Source of the DNA: DATAEE01 sp036258175 | GTDB lineage: Bacteria; Acidobacteriota; Vicinamibacteria; Vicinamibacterales; 2-12-FULL-66-21 | Assembly: GCA_036258175.1 (NCBI GenBank) | Contig: DATAEE010000083.1 | Coordinates: forward strand, 33,208-97,207 | DNA: 64,000 nucleotides | Direction of reading: 5' to 3' | Part shown: positions 1-9,199 of the stretch, piece after piece | Position numbering within the stretch: position 1 is the first letter of the stretch | Layout: each line of letters starts with the position of its first letter | Program-made: the position numbers and the translations under genes | Notes under the pieces: generated by a model | What the model was told of the DNA's origin: nothing | Seen by the model: only the letters and a program-made list of their open reading frames with translations | The model's database searches: none

Positions 1-604
1 CCAGTTCCTCGTCGGAAAACCACTCCATCATCTTCTGCTGCAGCTCGTATTCGTCCCATGCGCCGCGCTCGCGCATGGTCGACCGGAGGGCTTCGAACGC
101 GCGGTCCTTGATTCGATACAGCCGCTCGGATGCCGCGCGATGCGACGCCAGTGCCTCGGCGCTCCATGACGCCTCGAAACGCTGCACGAGATCGCCCGAT
201 GACACGATGTCGACGCCGAGCGACCGCACCGCCTCGAACGTGCCCGCGTCCACCCGCGACACGTACGGGATAGCGCCCTGCGGTGAATACTCCATGGCGA
301 CGCGCTGGCAGCCGTCGAGCAGGCGCCGCAGGCCCGCTTCGAGCTCGCGGCGGCCAGCATACGCTTCCTTTGTCCCCGGAAGCCCGTCGAGATTATGACG
401 CTCGATCGCGTGAACCAGTCCGCGCGGCGCCCCGGAAGCTGGGATCAGGTAGTACCAGCGGCGCGTCGTCAACTTGCCCGACGAGCCCGCCAGGCCGGCT
501 AACGTGGCCGCGATGGGGTTCGATCCGTGGAAATCGTAAAGCAGCCAACCGTCCAGTCTGTCGGCCGCGAGCGCGCGCTGGACGGCAGGGACGTCGAACA
601 GCAT
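1..604 (-). CDS. M24-family Xaa-Pro peptidase, N-terminal part (cut by window edge)
   Basis: Reading the minus strand from the ATG at 604 gives an open frame of 201 codons running off the window. The visible part looks like a creatinase/prolidase N-terminal domain: it starts MLFDVPAVQRAL, has a DGWLLYDFHGSN segment typical of the Xaa-Pro aminopeptidase N-lobe, and ends in a helical region (KDRAFEALRSTMRERGAWDEY) that normally precedes the pita-bread catalytic domain. The metal ligands would lie beyond the edge, so activity cannot be judged. It is divergent from the archease gene with 40 bases between them. The family call is inference from the N-terminal fold pattern; a non-catalytic creatinase-like protein is possible. 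Confidence 0.7.
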   Translation of the reverse strand, partial: MLFDVPAVQRALAADRLDGWLLYDFHGSNPIAATLAGLAGSSGKLTTRRWYYLIPASGAPRGLVHAIERHNLDGLPGTKEAYAGRRELEAGLRRLLDGCQRVAMEYSPQGAIPYVSRVDAGTFEAVRSLGVDIVSSGDLVQRFEASWSAEALASHRAASERLYRIKDRAFEALRSTMRERGAWDEYELQQKMMEWFSDEEL

Positions 605-644
605 CCTACGAGTATAAATAAGACGCGGGAGATCGGAGGAAAGT
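605..644. promoter_or_regulatory. short divergent promoter region
   Basis: Forty bases separate two divergent starts. The block at 611-620 (agtataaata) offers a TATAAA-like -10 for the archease-rtcB direction and TATACT for the opposite strand. GGAGGA at 635-640 is the ribosome binding site that favours the TTG start at 645. No clear -35 boxes were identified. Confidence 0.35.
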
Positions 645-1076
645 TTGACGCCGCAAGGGTTTACGTTCGTGGACCATACCGCCGACGTGGCCGTCCGCCT
701 GCGTGGCGCGACGCTCGATGATCTCTTCGCGGCCGCCGCCGGCGCGCTGACGGCGGTGATCACGGTGCCGGAGGCCGTGGTGCCGAGACGCTCGTTCACG
801 GTCGCGCTCGAAGCGTCCGACCTCGAGCTCCTGCTCGTCGACTGGGTGGGGGAACTGTTGTATCGGTTCGAGACCGAGCAGCTGCTGGTCGCGACCGCGC
901 AGGCCCGCCTCGCGGAGCAAGGCGGGCGGTGGCGCGTCAATGCCGAGATCTCCGGTGAAACGCGCGATCCGGCACGCCATCCGATCAAAGTCCTCGTGAA
1001 GGCGGTGACGTTTCACGGGCTTCGGATCGAGCGTGGCCCGGATGGCTACGAGACGTTGCTCGTGTTTGATATTTGA
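645..1076 (+). CDS. archease (RtcB activator)
   Basis: A 143-residue protein starting with TTG, chosen because GGAGGA lies at 635-640. It has the archease hallmarks: an N-terminal FVDHTADVAVRL segment (the Asp is part of the conserved metal site), a short ferredoxin-like body with ELLLVDWVGELLYRFE, and the C-terminal HPIKVLVKAVTFHGL block followed by a short acidic/hydrophobic tail. In other organisms archease promotes guanylylation and turnover of the RNA ligase RtcB. Here its stop codon lies just before the rtcB start and overlaps an upstream TTG at 1073, so the two are translationally linked. Length matches the family. Confidence 0.93.
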   Translation: MTPQGFTFVDHTADVAVRLRGATLDDLFAAAAGALTAVITVPEAVVPRRSFTVALEASDLELLLVDWVGELLYRFETEQLLVATAQARLAEQGGRWRVNAEISGETRDPARHPIKVLVKAVTFHGLRIERGPDGYETLLVFDI

Positions 1077-1084
1077 CGTTCGAC

Positions 1085-2521
1085 ATGAAGCTCGAGCGCA
1101 TCGACAAGCATCGCTGGCGGATCCCAAGAAGCGGGGGCATGCTCGTCGACGGCATCGTCTACGCCGACGCGGAAATGATCGCCGACCTGCAGAACGATCA
1201 AAGCCTCGAGCAGGTCCGAAACGTTGCGCACCTGCCTGGCATCCTCGGCTCGTCGCTCGCGATGCCGGATATTCACTGGGGATATGGATTCCCGATCGGC
1301 GGTGTCGCCGGCATGGACGCCGAGGACGGCGTCGTCTCGCCCGGGGGCGTCGGCTACGACATCAACTGCGGCGTTCGATTGATGGCCTCCACGCTGTGCC
1401 GCGAGGAGGTGTCCCCGCAGCTACGCGAGATCGTGACGCATCTGTTCAACAACGTCCCGACCGGCGTGGGAGAAGGACGCCGCGACTTGCGGCTGAGCGA
1501 CGACGATATGCGTGGCGTGCTTTCACAGGGCGCCGCGTGGGCGATCAAGCGTGGTCTCGGGGAGGCAGATGACCTCGACCGGATCGAGGAGCGTGGCGCG
1601 CTGCCAAACGCCGACCCGAATCTCGTTTCGGCCCGCGCGCGACAGCGCGGCGCCACGCAGCTCGGCTCGCTGGGATCGGGAAATCACTTTCTCGAAGTGC
1701 AGTACGTCGCCGAGATCTACGACGAGCCGGTCGCCGCGGCGTTCGGCTTGTTCAAGGATCAAATCACAGTGATGATCCACAGCGGCTCGCGCGGGCTCGG
1801 GCACCAGGTCTGCCAGGAGCACCTGCGCGTAATGGTCGACGCTGCGCGCTTCTACGGCATCAACCTGCCGGATCGCCAACTGTGCTGCGCGCCGATCCGA
1901 TCGCCCGAAGGGCGCGCGTACCTCGGGGCGATGGCGGCAGCTGCCAACTTCGCCTTTGCCAACCGCCAGGTGATGAGCCACTGGGCGCGCGAATCGATCG
2001 CGGCGGCGCTTGGCGTAGCCCCCGGCCGCACGGGGTTCCGCGTCGTCTACGACGTCTGCCACAACATCGCGAAATTCGAGACGTTTCAGATTGACGGGAA
2101 AGAGCGGCGTGTCTGCGTGCACCGCAAAGGCTCGACCCGGGCGTACCCGGCGGGACATCCGCAGACGCCGGCGCCGTACCGTGACGTCGGACAGCCGGTG
2201 CTGATTCCTGGCGACATGGGGCGCTATTCCTACGTGCTCGTGGGAACGGAAAAGGCCCACGCGCAGACCTTTGGGTCGACCTGCCATGGCGCCGGACGGA
2301 AGATGAGCCGCAGACAGGCCAAACGGGCCGTCCGCGGCCGGGATCTCATCGAGGATCTCGAGCGGCGCGGGATCTACATTCGCGCCGCGGGGATGGCGAC
2401 GATCGCCGAGGAGATGCCAGAAGCCTACAAGGACGTTGCCGATGTCGTTCGTATCGTGCACGAGGCCGGGCTCAGCACGAGGGTTGCTCAGCTACGGCCT
2501 ATCGGGGTTATAAAGGGATAG
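1085..2521 (+). CDS. rtcB: RNA-splicing ligase RtcB
   Basis: RtcB joins 2',3'-cyclic phosphate or 3'-phosphate RNA ends to 5'-OH ends using GTP and Mn2+. The conserved blocks occur in order: DIHWGYGFPIGG, GGVGYDINCGVRL (metal-binding Asp and Cys), GSLGSGNHFLEVQ (metal His), HSGSRGLGHQV, VYDVCHNIAKFE, the CVHRKGSTRAYPAG region near residue 345, and TCHGAGRKMSR with the His that is guanylylated. I prefer the ATG at 1085 because homologues start MKLERIDKHRW; the in-frame TTG at 1073 would add four residues and overlap the archease stop. The archease-rtcB pair is a conserved operon used in RNA repair or tRNA processing. No RtcA or RtcR gene is visible nearby. Confidence 0.96.
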   Translation: MKLERIDKHRWRIPRSGGMLVDGIVYADAEMIADLQNDQSLEQVRNVAHLPGILGSSLAMPDIHWGYGFPIGGVAGMDAEDGVVSPGGVGYDINCGVRLMASTLCREEVSPQLREIVTHLFNNVPTGVGEGRRDLRLSDDDMRGVLSQGAAWAIKRGLGEADDLDRIEERGALPNADPNLVSARARQRGATQLGSLGSGNHFLEVQYVAEIYDEPVAAAFGLFKDQITVMIHSGSRGLGHQVCQEHLRVMVDAARFYGINLPDRQLCCAPIRSPEGRAYLGAMAAAANFAFANRQVMSHWARESIAAALGVAPGRTGFRVVYDVCHNIAKFETFQIDGKERRVCVHRKGSTRAYPAGHPQTPAPYRDVGQPVLIPGDMGRYSYVLVGTEKAHAQTFGSTCHGAGRKMSRRQAKRAVRGRDLIEDLERRGIYIRAAGMATIAEEMPEAYKDVADVVRIVHEAGLSTRVAQLRPIGVIKG

Positions 2522-2548
2522 CCAGGCCTGCCTGACAGATCGACACCT

Positions 2549-4666
2549 ATGCGAAACAGACTGGGAGTAGCTCTCGGATTGGCGACGATGACGGCTGCGG
2601 CGTTGGTCGCCCAGACGCCGCCGCCCCAAACGCCACCGGCCACGGCGGGCCAGGGCCAGCCTGCGCCAACGTCCCCGGCGACACAAAGTCAGCCGCCGGT
2701 CACCTTCAAGGTCGAGATCAACTATGTCGAGATCGACGCGATCGTGACCGACGCCCAGGGCAACTTCGTGCGCGACCTCAAGAAAGAGGACTTCCAGGTC
2801 ACCGAGGACGGCAAGGCGCAGTCGGTGGCGATCTTCTCGATGGTCGACATTCCCGTCGAGCGCGCTGTCGCGCCGCTCTACACGTCGACGCCGATCGAAC
2901 CGGACGTTCAGACGAACGAGCGCGAGTTCGCGGGCCGCGTGTACATGATCCTGCTCGACGATCTCCACACGGCGGGCCTGCGCTCACAACTGGTCCGGCG
3001 CGCCGCGAAACAATTCATCGAGCGGTTCCTCGGCGCGAACGACATGGCAGCCGTCGTGCATACCAGCGGCCGCGCCGATGCGTCGCAGGATTTCACGAGC
3101 AACAAGCGTCTGCTCATGGCTGCGGTCGATAAATTCATGGGCAAGAAACTGCGTTCGGCGACGCTCGAAAAGCAGGCTGAATACAACAACAGGCGTGGAA
3201 CCCCGATGGAAAGCGATCCGCTGAAAGATCCGGCGGACTTCGAGCGCGGCTATCAGGCGCGCGCCATGCTGAGCACGCTGAAAAACGCCGCGGAGTTTCT
3301 GTCCGGCATCCGTGGCCGGCGCAAAGCGCTCCTCTTCCTGAGCGAGGGCATCGACTACGACATCTACGACGTCTTCGGGACGTCATCCGCGACGCAGATC
3401 CTTGACGAGACGCGAGACGCCATCGGCACCGCGACGCGTGCGAACGTCGCGATTTATTCCATCGACCCGCGCGGTCTGACGACGATGGGCGACGAAGTGA
3501 TGGAGTTGACGGCGCCGCCTCAGGATCCGTCTCTGCGGCTCAACGCTCAAGGGCTGCAGGACGAGCTCCGGCTCTCGCAGGACAGCCTGCGCGTGTTCTC
3601 GGAGGAGACCGGCGGCTTCGCGTCGGTCAATTCGAACGACTTCGCCAAGGCGTTCGACCGTGTCGTCCGGGACAACAGCTCGTACTACGTGCTGGGTTAT
3701 TACTCGACGAACGAACGGCGCGACGGCCGCTTCCGCAAGGTCAGCGTGCGCCTGAATCGTCCCGGCCTCGAAGTCCGCGCGCGAAAAGGGTATGTAGCCC
3801 CGAGAGGCCGTGCCAATACACCGCCACCGCCAAAGGAGGGGTCCGCGGCATTGCGCGAAGCGATCAACAGCCCGATTCCGATAGCGGGCCTCACGCTCCG
3901 CACCTTTGCCGCGCCATTCAAGGGCGTACCGCCTAAGGCGTCGGTTCTGATCGCAGTCGAAATCGACGGCGCCGATCTGAAGTTCGTCGAAAAGGGCGGA
4001 GTCTTCCAGAATCAACTCGAAGTCACTGCGCTCGCATACGACGAGAAAGGGAAGCTCGCCGACTCGAAGCCCATGACTCTGAAACTCGACCTGCGTCCCC
4101 AGACACGCGACGCGGTCGAGAAGAATGGATTCCGCCTCACGACACGGCTGCAGCTGGCGCCGGGACGCTATCAGCTACGCATCGGCGGCCGTGAAGCCAA
4201 CGGCGGGCTTGTGGGCAGCGTCCTGAATGACCTCGAAGTGCCCGACTACTGGAAGGTGCCGTTTGCGATGAGCGGCCTGGCGCTCACGTCAGCATCCGCC
4301 GCGCGAACGCCGACGGCGGCGCCGGATCCCGAACTCAAGGATCTGCTTCCGGGTCCACCCATCGCGGTCCGTGAGTTCCCGACCGGCGATCGGCTCGTCC
4401 TCTATACCGAGGTCTACGACGGCGAGGCAGCCAAGCCGCACGGCGTCGATATCACGACGACGCTGACGGCTGACGAGGGACGCGTGCTGTTCACGACGTC
4501 CGAGGAACGCAAGTCGACCGAGCTCGAAGGACCGCGCGGCGGGTACGGCTACCGCGCCGAGGTGCCCCTCGCGAACGTGGCGCCCGGCCTGTACGTGTTG
4601 CAGGTCGAAGCGCGTTCGCGGCTCGGCCCCGTCGCGGCACGACAAGTGCTTCTCAAGGTGCGATGA
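2549..4666 (+). CDS. secreted VWFA-related domain protein (acidobacterial type)
   Basis: A 705-residue exported protein. Residues 1-21 are a signal peptide (MRNRLGVALGLATMTAAALVAQ), followed by a Pro/Gln-rich linker to about residue 50. A beta-rich block with VTDAQGNFVRDLKKEDFQVTEDG resembles the start of the VWFA-related proteins that are expanded in Acidobacteria. A von Willebrand A-like domain follows at about 130-330 (MILLDDLHTAG, then KALLFLSEGIDYD). The usual DxSxS MIDAS motif appears only as DDLH, as is common in this family. The C-terminal 280 residues are extra beta-domain. It overlaps the next gene by ATGA. Its ligand is unknown. Confidence 0.85.
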   Translation: MRNRLGVALGLATMTAAALVAQTPPPQTPPATAGQGQPAPTSPATQSQPPVTFKVEINYVEIDAIVTDAQGNFVRDLKKEDFQVTEDGKAQSVAIFSMVDIPVERAVAPLYTSTPIEPDVQTNEREFAGRVYMILLDDLHTAGLRSQLVRRAAKQFIERFLGANDMAAVVHTSGRADASQDFTSNKRLLMAAVDKFMGKKLRSATLEKQAEYNNRRGTPMESDPLKDPADFERGYQARAMLSTLKNAAEFLSGIRGRRKALLFLSEGIDYDIYDVFGTSSATQILDETRDAIGTATRANVAIYSIDPRGLTTMGDEVMELTAPPQDPSLRLNAQGLQDELRLSQDSLRVFSEETGGFASVNSNDFAKAFDRVVRDNSSYYVLGYYSTNERRDGRFRKVSVRLNRPGLEVRARKGYVAPRGRANTPPPPKEGSAALREAINSPIPIAGLTLRTFAAPFKGVPPKASVLIAVEIDGADLKFVEKGGVFQNQLEVTALAYDEKGKLADSKPMTLKLDLRPQTRDAVEKNGFRLTTRLQLAPGRYQLRIGGREANGGLVGSVLNDLEVPDYWKVPFAMSGLALTSASAARTPTAAPDPELKDLLPGPPIAVREFPTGDRLVLYTEVYDGEAAKPHGVDITTTLTADEGRVLFTTSEERKSTELEGPRGGYGYRAEVPLANVAPGLYVLQVEARSRLGPVAARQVLLKVR

Positions 4667-5097
4667 GCACCACGGACGCCACGAATTCCGCGAACCTTGC
4701 GGATTTTGTGGAACGCACTTCCACCGGCCTCGCTCCGAACGTGCTCGCGGCGCTGGCGTATCTGGCGTGGTGGGTCACCGGATTCGCGGTTCTCGCGCTC
4801 GAGCGCGAGAACCGCTACGTCCGCTTCCACGCGTGGCAGTCGATCCTCGGCCTGGGCGCCATCTGGGCGCTCGGGGTCGCCTTTTACGTCGCGGCGTTTC
4901 TCGTGCTGTCACGTTCGGCGGCAGGGTTCACGGCGATGCTCTGGATCGCTGCGATCATCTGGCTCGTCGGGCTGGGCGCGTGGATCGTGTGTCTGGTGAA
5001 GGCGTGGAAAGGCCAGCGCTGGATGCTGCCGGTCATCGGAACAGTTGCCGAACGCTACGCCGCTCTCGTCCCTAGTCAGCCCCGGTCTTCGTCGTAA
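4663..5097 (+). CDS. small integral membrane protein, DUF4870/Tic20-like
   Basis: 144 residues with an ATGA start-stop overlap with the VWFA gene, so probably co-translated. After a soluble N-terminus there are three hydrophobic helices at about residues 25-50, 60-85 and 87-112. The ALERENRYVRFHAWQSIL segment between helices one and two is the conserved 'H-A-x-Q' signature of the DUF4870/Tic20-like family of small bacterial membrane proteins. Function is unknown. Its last 26 bases overlap the end of the convergent gene at 5072. Confidence 0.7.
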   Translation: MSTTDATNSANLADFVERTSTGLAPNVLAALAYLAWWVTGFAVLALERENRYVRFHAWQSILGLGAIWALGVAFYVAAFLVLSRSAAGFTAMLWIAAIIWLVGLGAWIVCLVKAWKGQRWMLPVIGTVAERYAALVPSQPRSSS

Positions 5098-5536
5098 AGT
5101 CAGAAGCCTTCAGGGTCTTCGCCTTGCACTGACCGTTGGCGTGCGTGAACTTGTACGTGTTCTGGAAGAAGGCCGGGTTCTTCGGCACGCGCAGCTGGAA
5201 TTCGATCACCTCGCCGGGCATGAACGGTTTTCGCCACCGCTCCGTGGCGCCGGGGAGCATGTTTCCCTTCTTGTCGTACCAGTACTCGTCGACGCGCAGC
5301 AGATGGATCGCACCGAGGGACAGGTTCTTGACCTTGATCTTGGTGACGACTTCGTTGCCCACGACTTTCGTGTCCGGCTTGAGGATGCCGATCTCCGCGA
5401 CACCCTTGACCGGCGGAACGTACTTGGCCTTCGCGGGTGGGGCGCCGGAGGAAGTTGCTGGCGGGGCCTGCGCGGCGGCGACCGGGACGACCACGACGAA
5501 GGCAGCGAGAGCAAGCGCCGAACGGGAACGTGCCAT
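5072..5536 (-). CDS. secreted protein of unknown function
   Basis: An exported protein of about 154 residues: signal peptide (MARSRSALALAAF to VAAAQA), Ala/Pro linker, then an all-beta domain of about 110 residues with VTKIKVKNLSLGAIHLLRVDEYW, which looks like an Ig-like domain in which a backbone is decorated with 'additive' polar groups. I chose the ATG at 5536 rather than 5542 because AGGGGAGG lies at 5543-5550, directly against the upper ATG but six bases from the lower one. It is last in the minus-strand series that begins with the dehydratase at 9199. No enzymatic motif is seen. Confidence 0.7.
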   Translation of the reverse strand: MARSRSALALAAFVVVVPVAAAQAPPATSSGAPPAKAKYVPPVKGVAEIGILKPDTKVVGNEVVTKIKVKNLSLGAIHLLRVDEYWYDKKGNMLPGATERWRKPFMPGEVIEFQLRVPKNPAFFQNTYKFTHANGQCKAKTLKASDFTTKTGAD

Positions 5537-5586
5537 TGGCATCCTCCCCTGAAAGGCCGCAGCGAAACGCGCGAATTATAGACCCG

Positions 5587-6045
5587 TTACATCTCCCCGT
5601 TCCACTCCTCGGCGTCCGGGTTCGCCGAGCGGAACACTTCGAGGTGCCACTTGCCGCCACCCCAGGGCTCGATGACCTCAGCCGCGACGACGTCGACGAG
5701 GATCTCCGCGAACGTCCGGCCTTCGGGGTCCCCCTCGAGGTGGTAGGCGGCATCCTCCCAGGCAAATGTCGGGTACAGCACTATCGTCAGGAACAGGTCG
5801 TACCCGTCGTCGACAACGATGAGTTGGCCGCAGGGTCGCTTAATCGTCGAGTGATAGATCAGGTACTTCTCGGCGCTATGCGCACGGATGTACCGCTTCA
5901 GCGCGAATTCGCGCGCGACGATCTCTTCGACTGCGATCTTCTTGTCCCAACAGTCACGGCAGTACTTCTCCTCGCCGCGCGGCTCGGAGACCTCCTTGGC
6001 GCCGCAGAGGGCGCACCGCGATTGGGCGACTGACTTCCGGGGCAT
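5587..6045 (-). CDS. zinc-ribbon protein of unknown function
   Basis: 152 residues. The N-terminus carries two CxxC knuckles (CALC at about residue 11 and CRDC at about 29), forming a likely single zinc ribbon. The rest is an alpha/beta domain with no motif I recognise; it ends FRSANPDAEEWNGEM. It starts 15 bases after the glycogen phosphorylase stop on the same strand, so it is probably in that transcript. Real-gene support comes from the clean start, the ordered cysteine pairs and the lack of a competing frame. Function unknown. Confidence 0.65.
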   Translation of the reverse strand: MPRKSVAQSRCALCGAKEVSEPRGEEKYCRDCWDKKIAVEEIVAREFALKRYIRAHSAEKYLIYHSTIKRPCGQLIVVDDGYDLFLTIVLYPTFAWEDAAYHLEGDPEGRTFAEILVDVVAAEVIEPWGGGKWHLEVFRSANPDAEEWNGEM

Positions 6046-6059
6046 TCTGGAATTGTAGA

Positions 6060-8210
6060 TCAGCTGCGCTGGTTCACGGTTTCGCGCGCCGCCGGCGCAT
6101 ACATCTGCTCGGCGTATTCCTTCACCATCCGGCGGGCGCTGAACCGTGGCGCCACGGTTCGGATCGCCTCTTTGACGACGGCGAGCCAGCGGCGCGGGAT
6201 GTCCTGGCCGTCCCGATCGTAGAACGTCGGCACGACCTGATCTTCGAGAATCCTGTAGAGCGCCTGCGCGTCTGCAGCATCCGGATCGCCGGGCGCGGGA
6301 TCGCCGGCGATGAGCCAGCCGTTCGTGCCAGTGTAGGCCTCGGCCCACCAGCCATCGCCGATGCTCAGGTGCGGCACGCCGTTCAGCGACGCCTTCATGC
6401 CGCTCGTGCCGCTGGCTTCGAGCGGCTTGCGCGGAGTGTTGAGCCAGACGTCGCACCCCTGCACGAGGAAGTGCGCCACATGCAAGTCGTAGTCTTCGAC
6501 GAACGCGATCCGCCCGCCGAAGGCCGGATCGATCGAGCGCCGGAAGACGCGCTGAAGATGATGTTTGCCGAGATCGTCGGCAGGATGAGCCTTGCCAGCG
6601 AAGATCAGCTGCACGGGACGCCGCGGCTGATTGAGGATTCGCGCCAGCCGCTCGCTGTCGTGGAACACGAGCTCTGGGCGCTTATAGCCCGTGAAACGCC
6701 GCGCGAACCCGATGGTCAGCGCCGCCGGGTCGAGGAGCGTGCCGGCGGCGACGACGCGTGCGGCTTCTACCTGGTCGCGGGCCCAGCGCTGGCGGGCGCG
6801 TTCGCGGATGAACGCGAACAGGAAGGTCCGCAGCGCCTGGCGGGCGGCCCAGAGGTCTTCGTCTGGAATGGACTGCACGGCGTCCCAGAGCGAGGGATCG
6901 TCGTGGCGGTCGCGCCAGTCGGCGCCAATAAACCGCTCGAACACCTTCGACATCTCAGACGAGACCCAGGTGTGAATGTGCACGCCATTCGTGAGGGCCC
7001 GTACCGGCCGCTCCGTATGCGGAACGTCCAGCCAGATCGGCGCCCACATCTCAGCTGTGACGTCACGGTGCACACGGCTTACCGCGTTGGTTGCCCCTGC
7101 GGCTCGAATCGCGAGGGCGGTCATGTTGAACATCGCACCGCCGCCGTTGTCGTAGTTGCCGAGCGCGAGGAACTTGTCCCGATGAGCGCCGAGCGTGCCC
7201 CACGCGCCGGCGAGATGCTTCTCGACGAGCTGAAACGGAAACGCATCGTGTCCGGCGGCCACAGGAGTGTGCGTGGTGAATACGGTCGTGCGGCGCACCT
7301 CCTCGAGCGCGCGCTCGAACGAGTCTCCCGCTTCGAGGCGCTCGCGGATCCGCTGCAGGACGACGAATGCCGCGTGTCCTTCGTTCAGATGCCAGACGCA
7401 AGGATCCAAGCCCAACGCCCGCAGCGCGCGAACGCCGCCGATGCCGAGAACGATCTCTTGCTGGATCCGGGTTTCGCGGTCGCCGCCATACAACCGCGCG
7501 GAGAGCTCGCGATCCCACGGCGCGTTTTCTTCCAGATCCGTGTCGAGGAGATAGAGGTTCACGCGTCCGAGCCTGACGCGCCAGACGGATGCGAGCACGC
7601 TGCGGTCGCCAAGCGGAACCGCCACAACGCAGGGCTGCCCGTCGGGCGTCAGCGCTGACTCAATCGGCGCGTCGGCCCAGTTCAGCCGCTCGTAGGTCTC
7701 CTGCTGCCAGCCCTCGGCCGACAAGCGCTGGTGAAAATATCCCTGCGGATACATGAACCCGATACCCACCAGCGGCAAGCCGAGATCGCTCGCTTCTTTA
7801 CAGTGATCGCCGGCCAGGACGCCGAGACCGCCAGCGTAAATTGGCAGCGACTGGTGCAGCGCGAACTCCGCGGAGAAATAGGCGATAGGCCGTCCACCTG
7901 ACCCGCCGAAGCGCTGGTGCCACCACGTGTCAGCGGACGACCGCGCGCCGTCGCGCGCGCGAATGGCTGCGTCGTAAAGGGCCAGGAACGCCTCGTCGCG
8001 CGCCTTCCTTTCGAGCATTTCCGGCGCAATCTGCCGGAGCATCAGGACGGGGTTGTGCGCCGTCTGGCGCCACAGCGGGTAGTCGAGCCGACGAAAGACC
8101 TCGCGCGCCTGGAACGTCCAGCTCCACCAGAGGTCGTAGGCAAGTTCGACGAGGCGGCCGATGCGTTCCGGCACGGGAACGAATCCGGGGGAGGGCGCCG
8201 GCTGGTTCAC
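6060..8210 (-). CDS. glgP: glycogen/alpha-glucan phosphorylase, GlgP family
   Basis: A 716-residue enzyme that releases glucose-1-phosphate from alpha-1,4-glucan. The N-terminal 100 residues (RIGRLVELAYDLWWSW) are the domain that marks the short bacterial/archaeal alpha-glucan phosphorylases. Then come ISYFSAEFALHQSLPIYAGGLGVLAGDH-type segments, the HLNEGHAAF motif, and near the C-terminus GTSGMKASLNGVPHLS, whose Lys carries pyridoxal phosphate, followed by DGWWAEAYTG. The start is GTG at 8210, overlapping the dehydratase stop by GTGA. Length fits the short GT35 subfamily rather than the 800-residue E. coli type. Confidence 0.93.
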   Translation of the reverse strand: MNQPAPSPGFVPVPERIGRLVELAYDLWWSWTFQAREVFRRLDYPLWRQTAHNPVLMLRQIAPEMLERKARDEAFLALYDAAIRARDGARSSADTWWHQRFGGSGGRPIAYFSAEFALHQSLPIYAGGLGVLAGDHCKEASDLGLPLVGIGFMYPQGYFHQRLSAEGWQQETYERLNWADAPIESALTPDGQPCVVAVPLGDRSVLASVWRVRLGRVNLYLLDTDLEENAPWDRELSARLYGGDRETRIQQEIVLGIGGVRALRALGLDPCVWHLNEGHAAFVVLQRIRERLEAGDSFERALEEVRRTTVFTTHTPVAAGHDAFPFQLVEKHLAGAWGTLGAHRDKFLALGNYDNGGGAMFNMTALAIRAAGATNAVSRVHRDVTAEMWAPIWLDVPHTERPVRALTNGVHIHTWVSSEMSKVFERFIGADWRDRHDDPSLWDAVQSIPDEDLWAARQALRTFLFAFIRERARQRWARDQVEAARVVAAGTLLDPAALTIGFARRFTGYKRPELVFHDSERLARILNQPRRPVQLIFAGKAHPADDLGKHHLQRVFRRSIDPAFGGRIAFVEDYDLHVAHFLVQGCDVWLNTPRKPLEASGTSGMKASLNGVPHLSIGDGWWAEAYTGTNGWLIAGDPAPGDPDAADAQALYRILEDQVVPTFYDRDGQDIPRRWLAVVKEAIRTVAPRFSARRMVKEYAEQMYAPAARETVNQRS

Positions 8211-9199
8211 GACCTGGCGGCCTCGACAATCTCGGCGAAACGGGACAGATCAATGTTCCCGCCGGAAACGACCGCCACGATTTTCGGTGGGGTCCCGCCC
8301 GCCGTTCGCGCGCGCTCAGCAACCTTCACGGCGGCGGCGACCGCGCACGCCGCGGCCCCTTCCGCGACGACGCGGGCGCGCTCGGCGACGAGGCGCATGG
8401 CGCGTCCTGCTTCGTCGAGCGTGACGACGATCGATCCGTCGACCCACTCAGACAGAAGCGGCCACATCGATGCGAGTACCGATCGTCCGCCGGCGCCATC
8501 TACGAACGACGGCTGCCAGTCCGGAAAGTATCCCGGTTTTCCCGCTGCGAGCGACGTCGAGAGCGGCGCCGCCGTCTCCGGCTCCGCCGCGAACACTTTG
8601 GCGCCCGGCCGGCGCGCGCGCATGACGCACGCGATGCCCGCAAGCAGCCCCCCGCCGCCGAGCGGCGCGATGACCGTGTCCACGTCCGGCAGATCCTCCA
8701 GAATCTCGAGACCGATTGTCCCGTTCCCGCTGATGAACGCATCGTCGTCGAACGGATGCACGAACGTGCCGCGCATTCGGCCCGAACGGTGCTCTTCGAC
8801 CGTGCGCCAGCATTCGTCGTAGGTCGCCTTGACGATCTCCGCTCCGAGCCGTTCGATCGCACGGAGCTTGGTCTGCGGCGCCGTGTCCATCACCATGACC
8901 GAGCAGGCCGCACCCGCCGCCCGCGCCGCGAGCGCGACACCCTGCGCGGCGTTGCCCGCGCTGACGGTCCAGACGCCTGCGCGCAGCGCGGGCGCCGGCA
9001 GCTGCCGCACGGCGTTGTACGCGCCGCGAATCTTGAACGAGCCGATCGGCTGAAGCGTCTCGAGTTTGAGATAGAGCTCGCCGGGGCCGGCGTCGATGCG
9101 AATCAGCGGGGTCCTGACGGCGACGCGGTAAATGTGCTCGGCCGCGTCGCGGACCGTTTCGAGGGAGATTTGCCGGGTCACGAGCACGAGGGCTCTCAT
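8207..9199 (-). CDS. PLP-dependent threonine/serine dehydratase-like enzyme
   Basis: A fold-type II PLP enzyme of about 330 residues without a C-terminal ACT domain, so of the catabolic or racemase-like type rather than allosteric IlvA. Visible motifs are GSFKIRGAYNA (Schiff-base Lys), SAGNAAQGVALAARAAG (phosphate and substrate loop), and APLGGGGLLAGIA (PLP phosphate loop), with VSGGNID near the end. The ATG at 9199 is embedded in TATAATG, which itself could be a -10 box; the GTG at 9181 (giving VTRQISLETVRDA) fits homologue N-termini better, so the true start may be there. It likely deaminates Thr/Ser to 2-oxo acids. Confidence 0.88.
   Translation of the reverse strand: MRALVLVTRQISLETVRDAAEHIYRVAVRTPLIRIDAGPGELYLKLETLQPIGSFKIRGAYNAVRQLPAPALRAGVWTVSAGNAAQGVALAARAAGAACSVMVMDTAPQTKLRAIERLGAEIVKATYDECWRTVEEHRSGRMRGTFVHPFDDDAFISGNGTIGLEILEDLPDVDTVIAPLGGGGLLAGIACVMRARRPGAKVFAAEPETAAPLSTSLAAGKPGYFPDWQPSFVDGAGGRSVLASMWPLLSEWVDGSIVVTLDEAGRAMRLVAERARVVAEGAAACAVAAAVKVAERARTAGGTPPKIVAVVSGGNIDLSRFAEIVEAARS

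Noticed and set aside
1523..2461. 312-residue minus-strand frame opposite rtcB
   Set aside because: RtcB motifs are unambiguous on the other strand.
6369..7658. 429-residue plus-strand frame opposite glgP
   Set aside because: Antisense shadow of a conserved phosphorylase.
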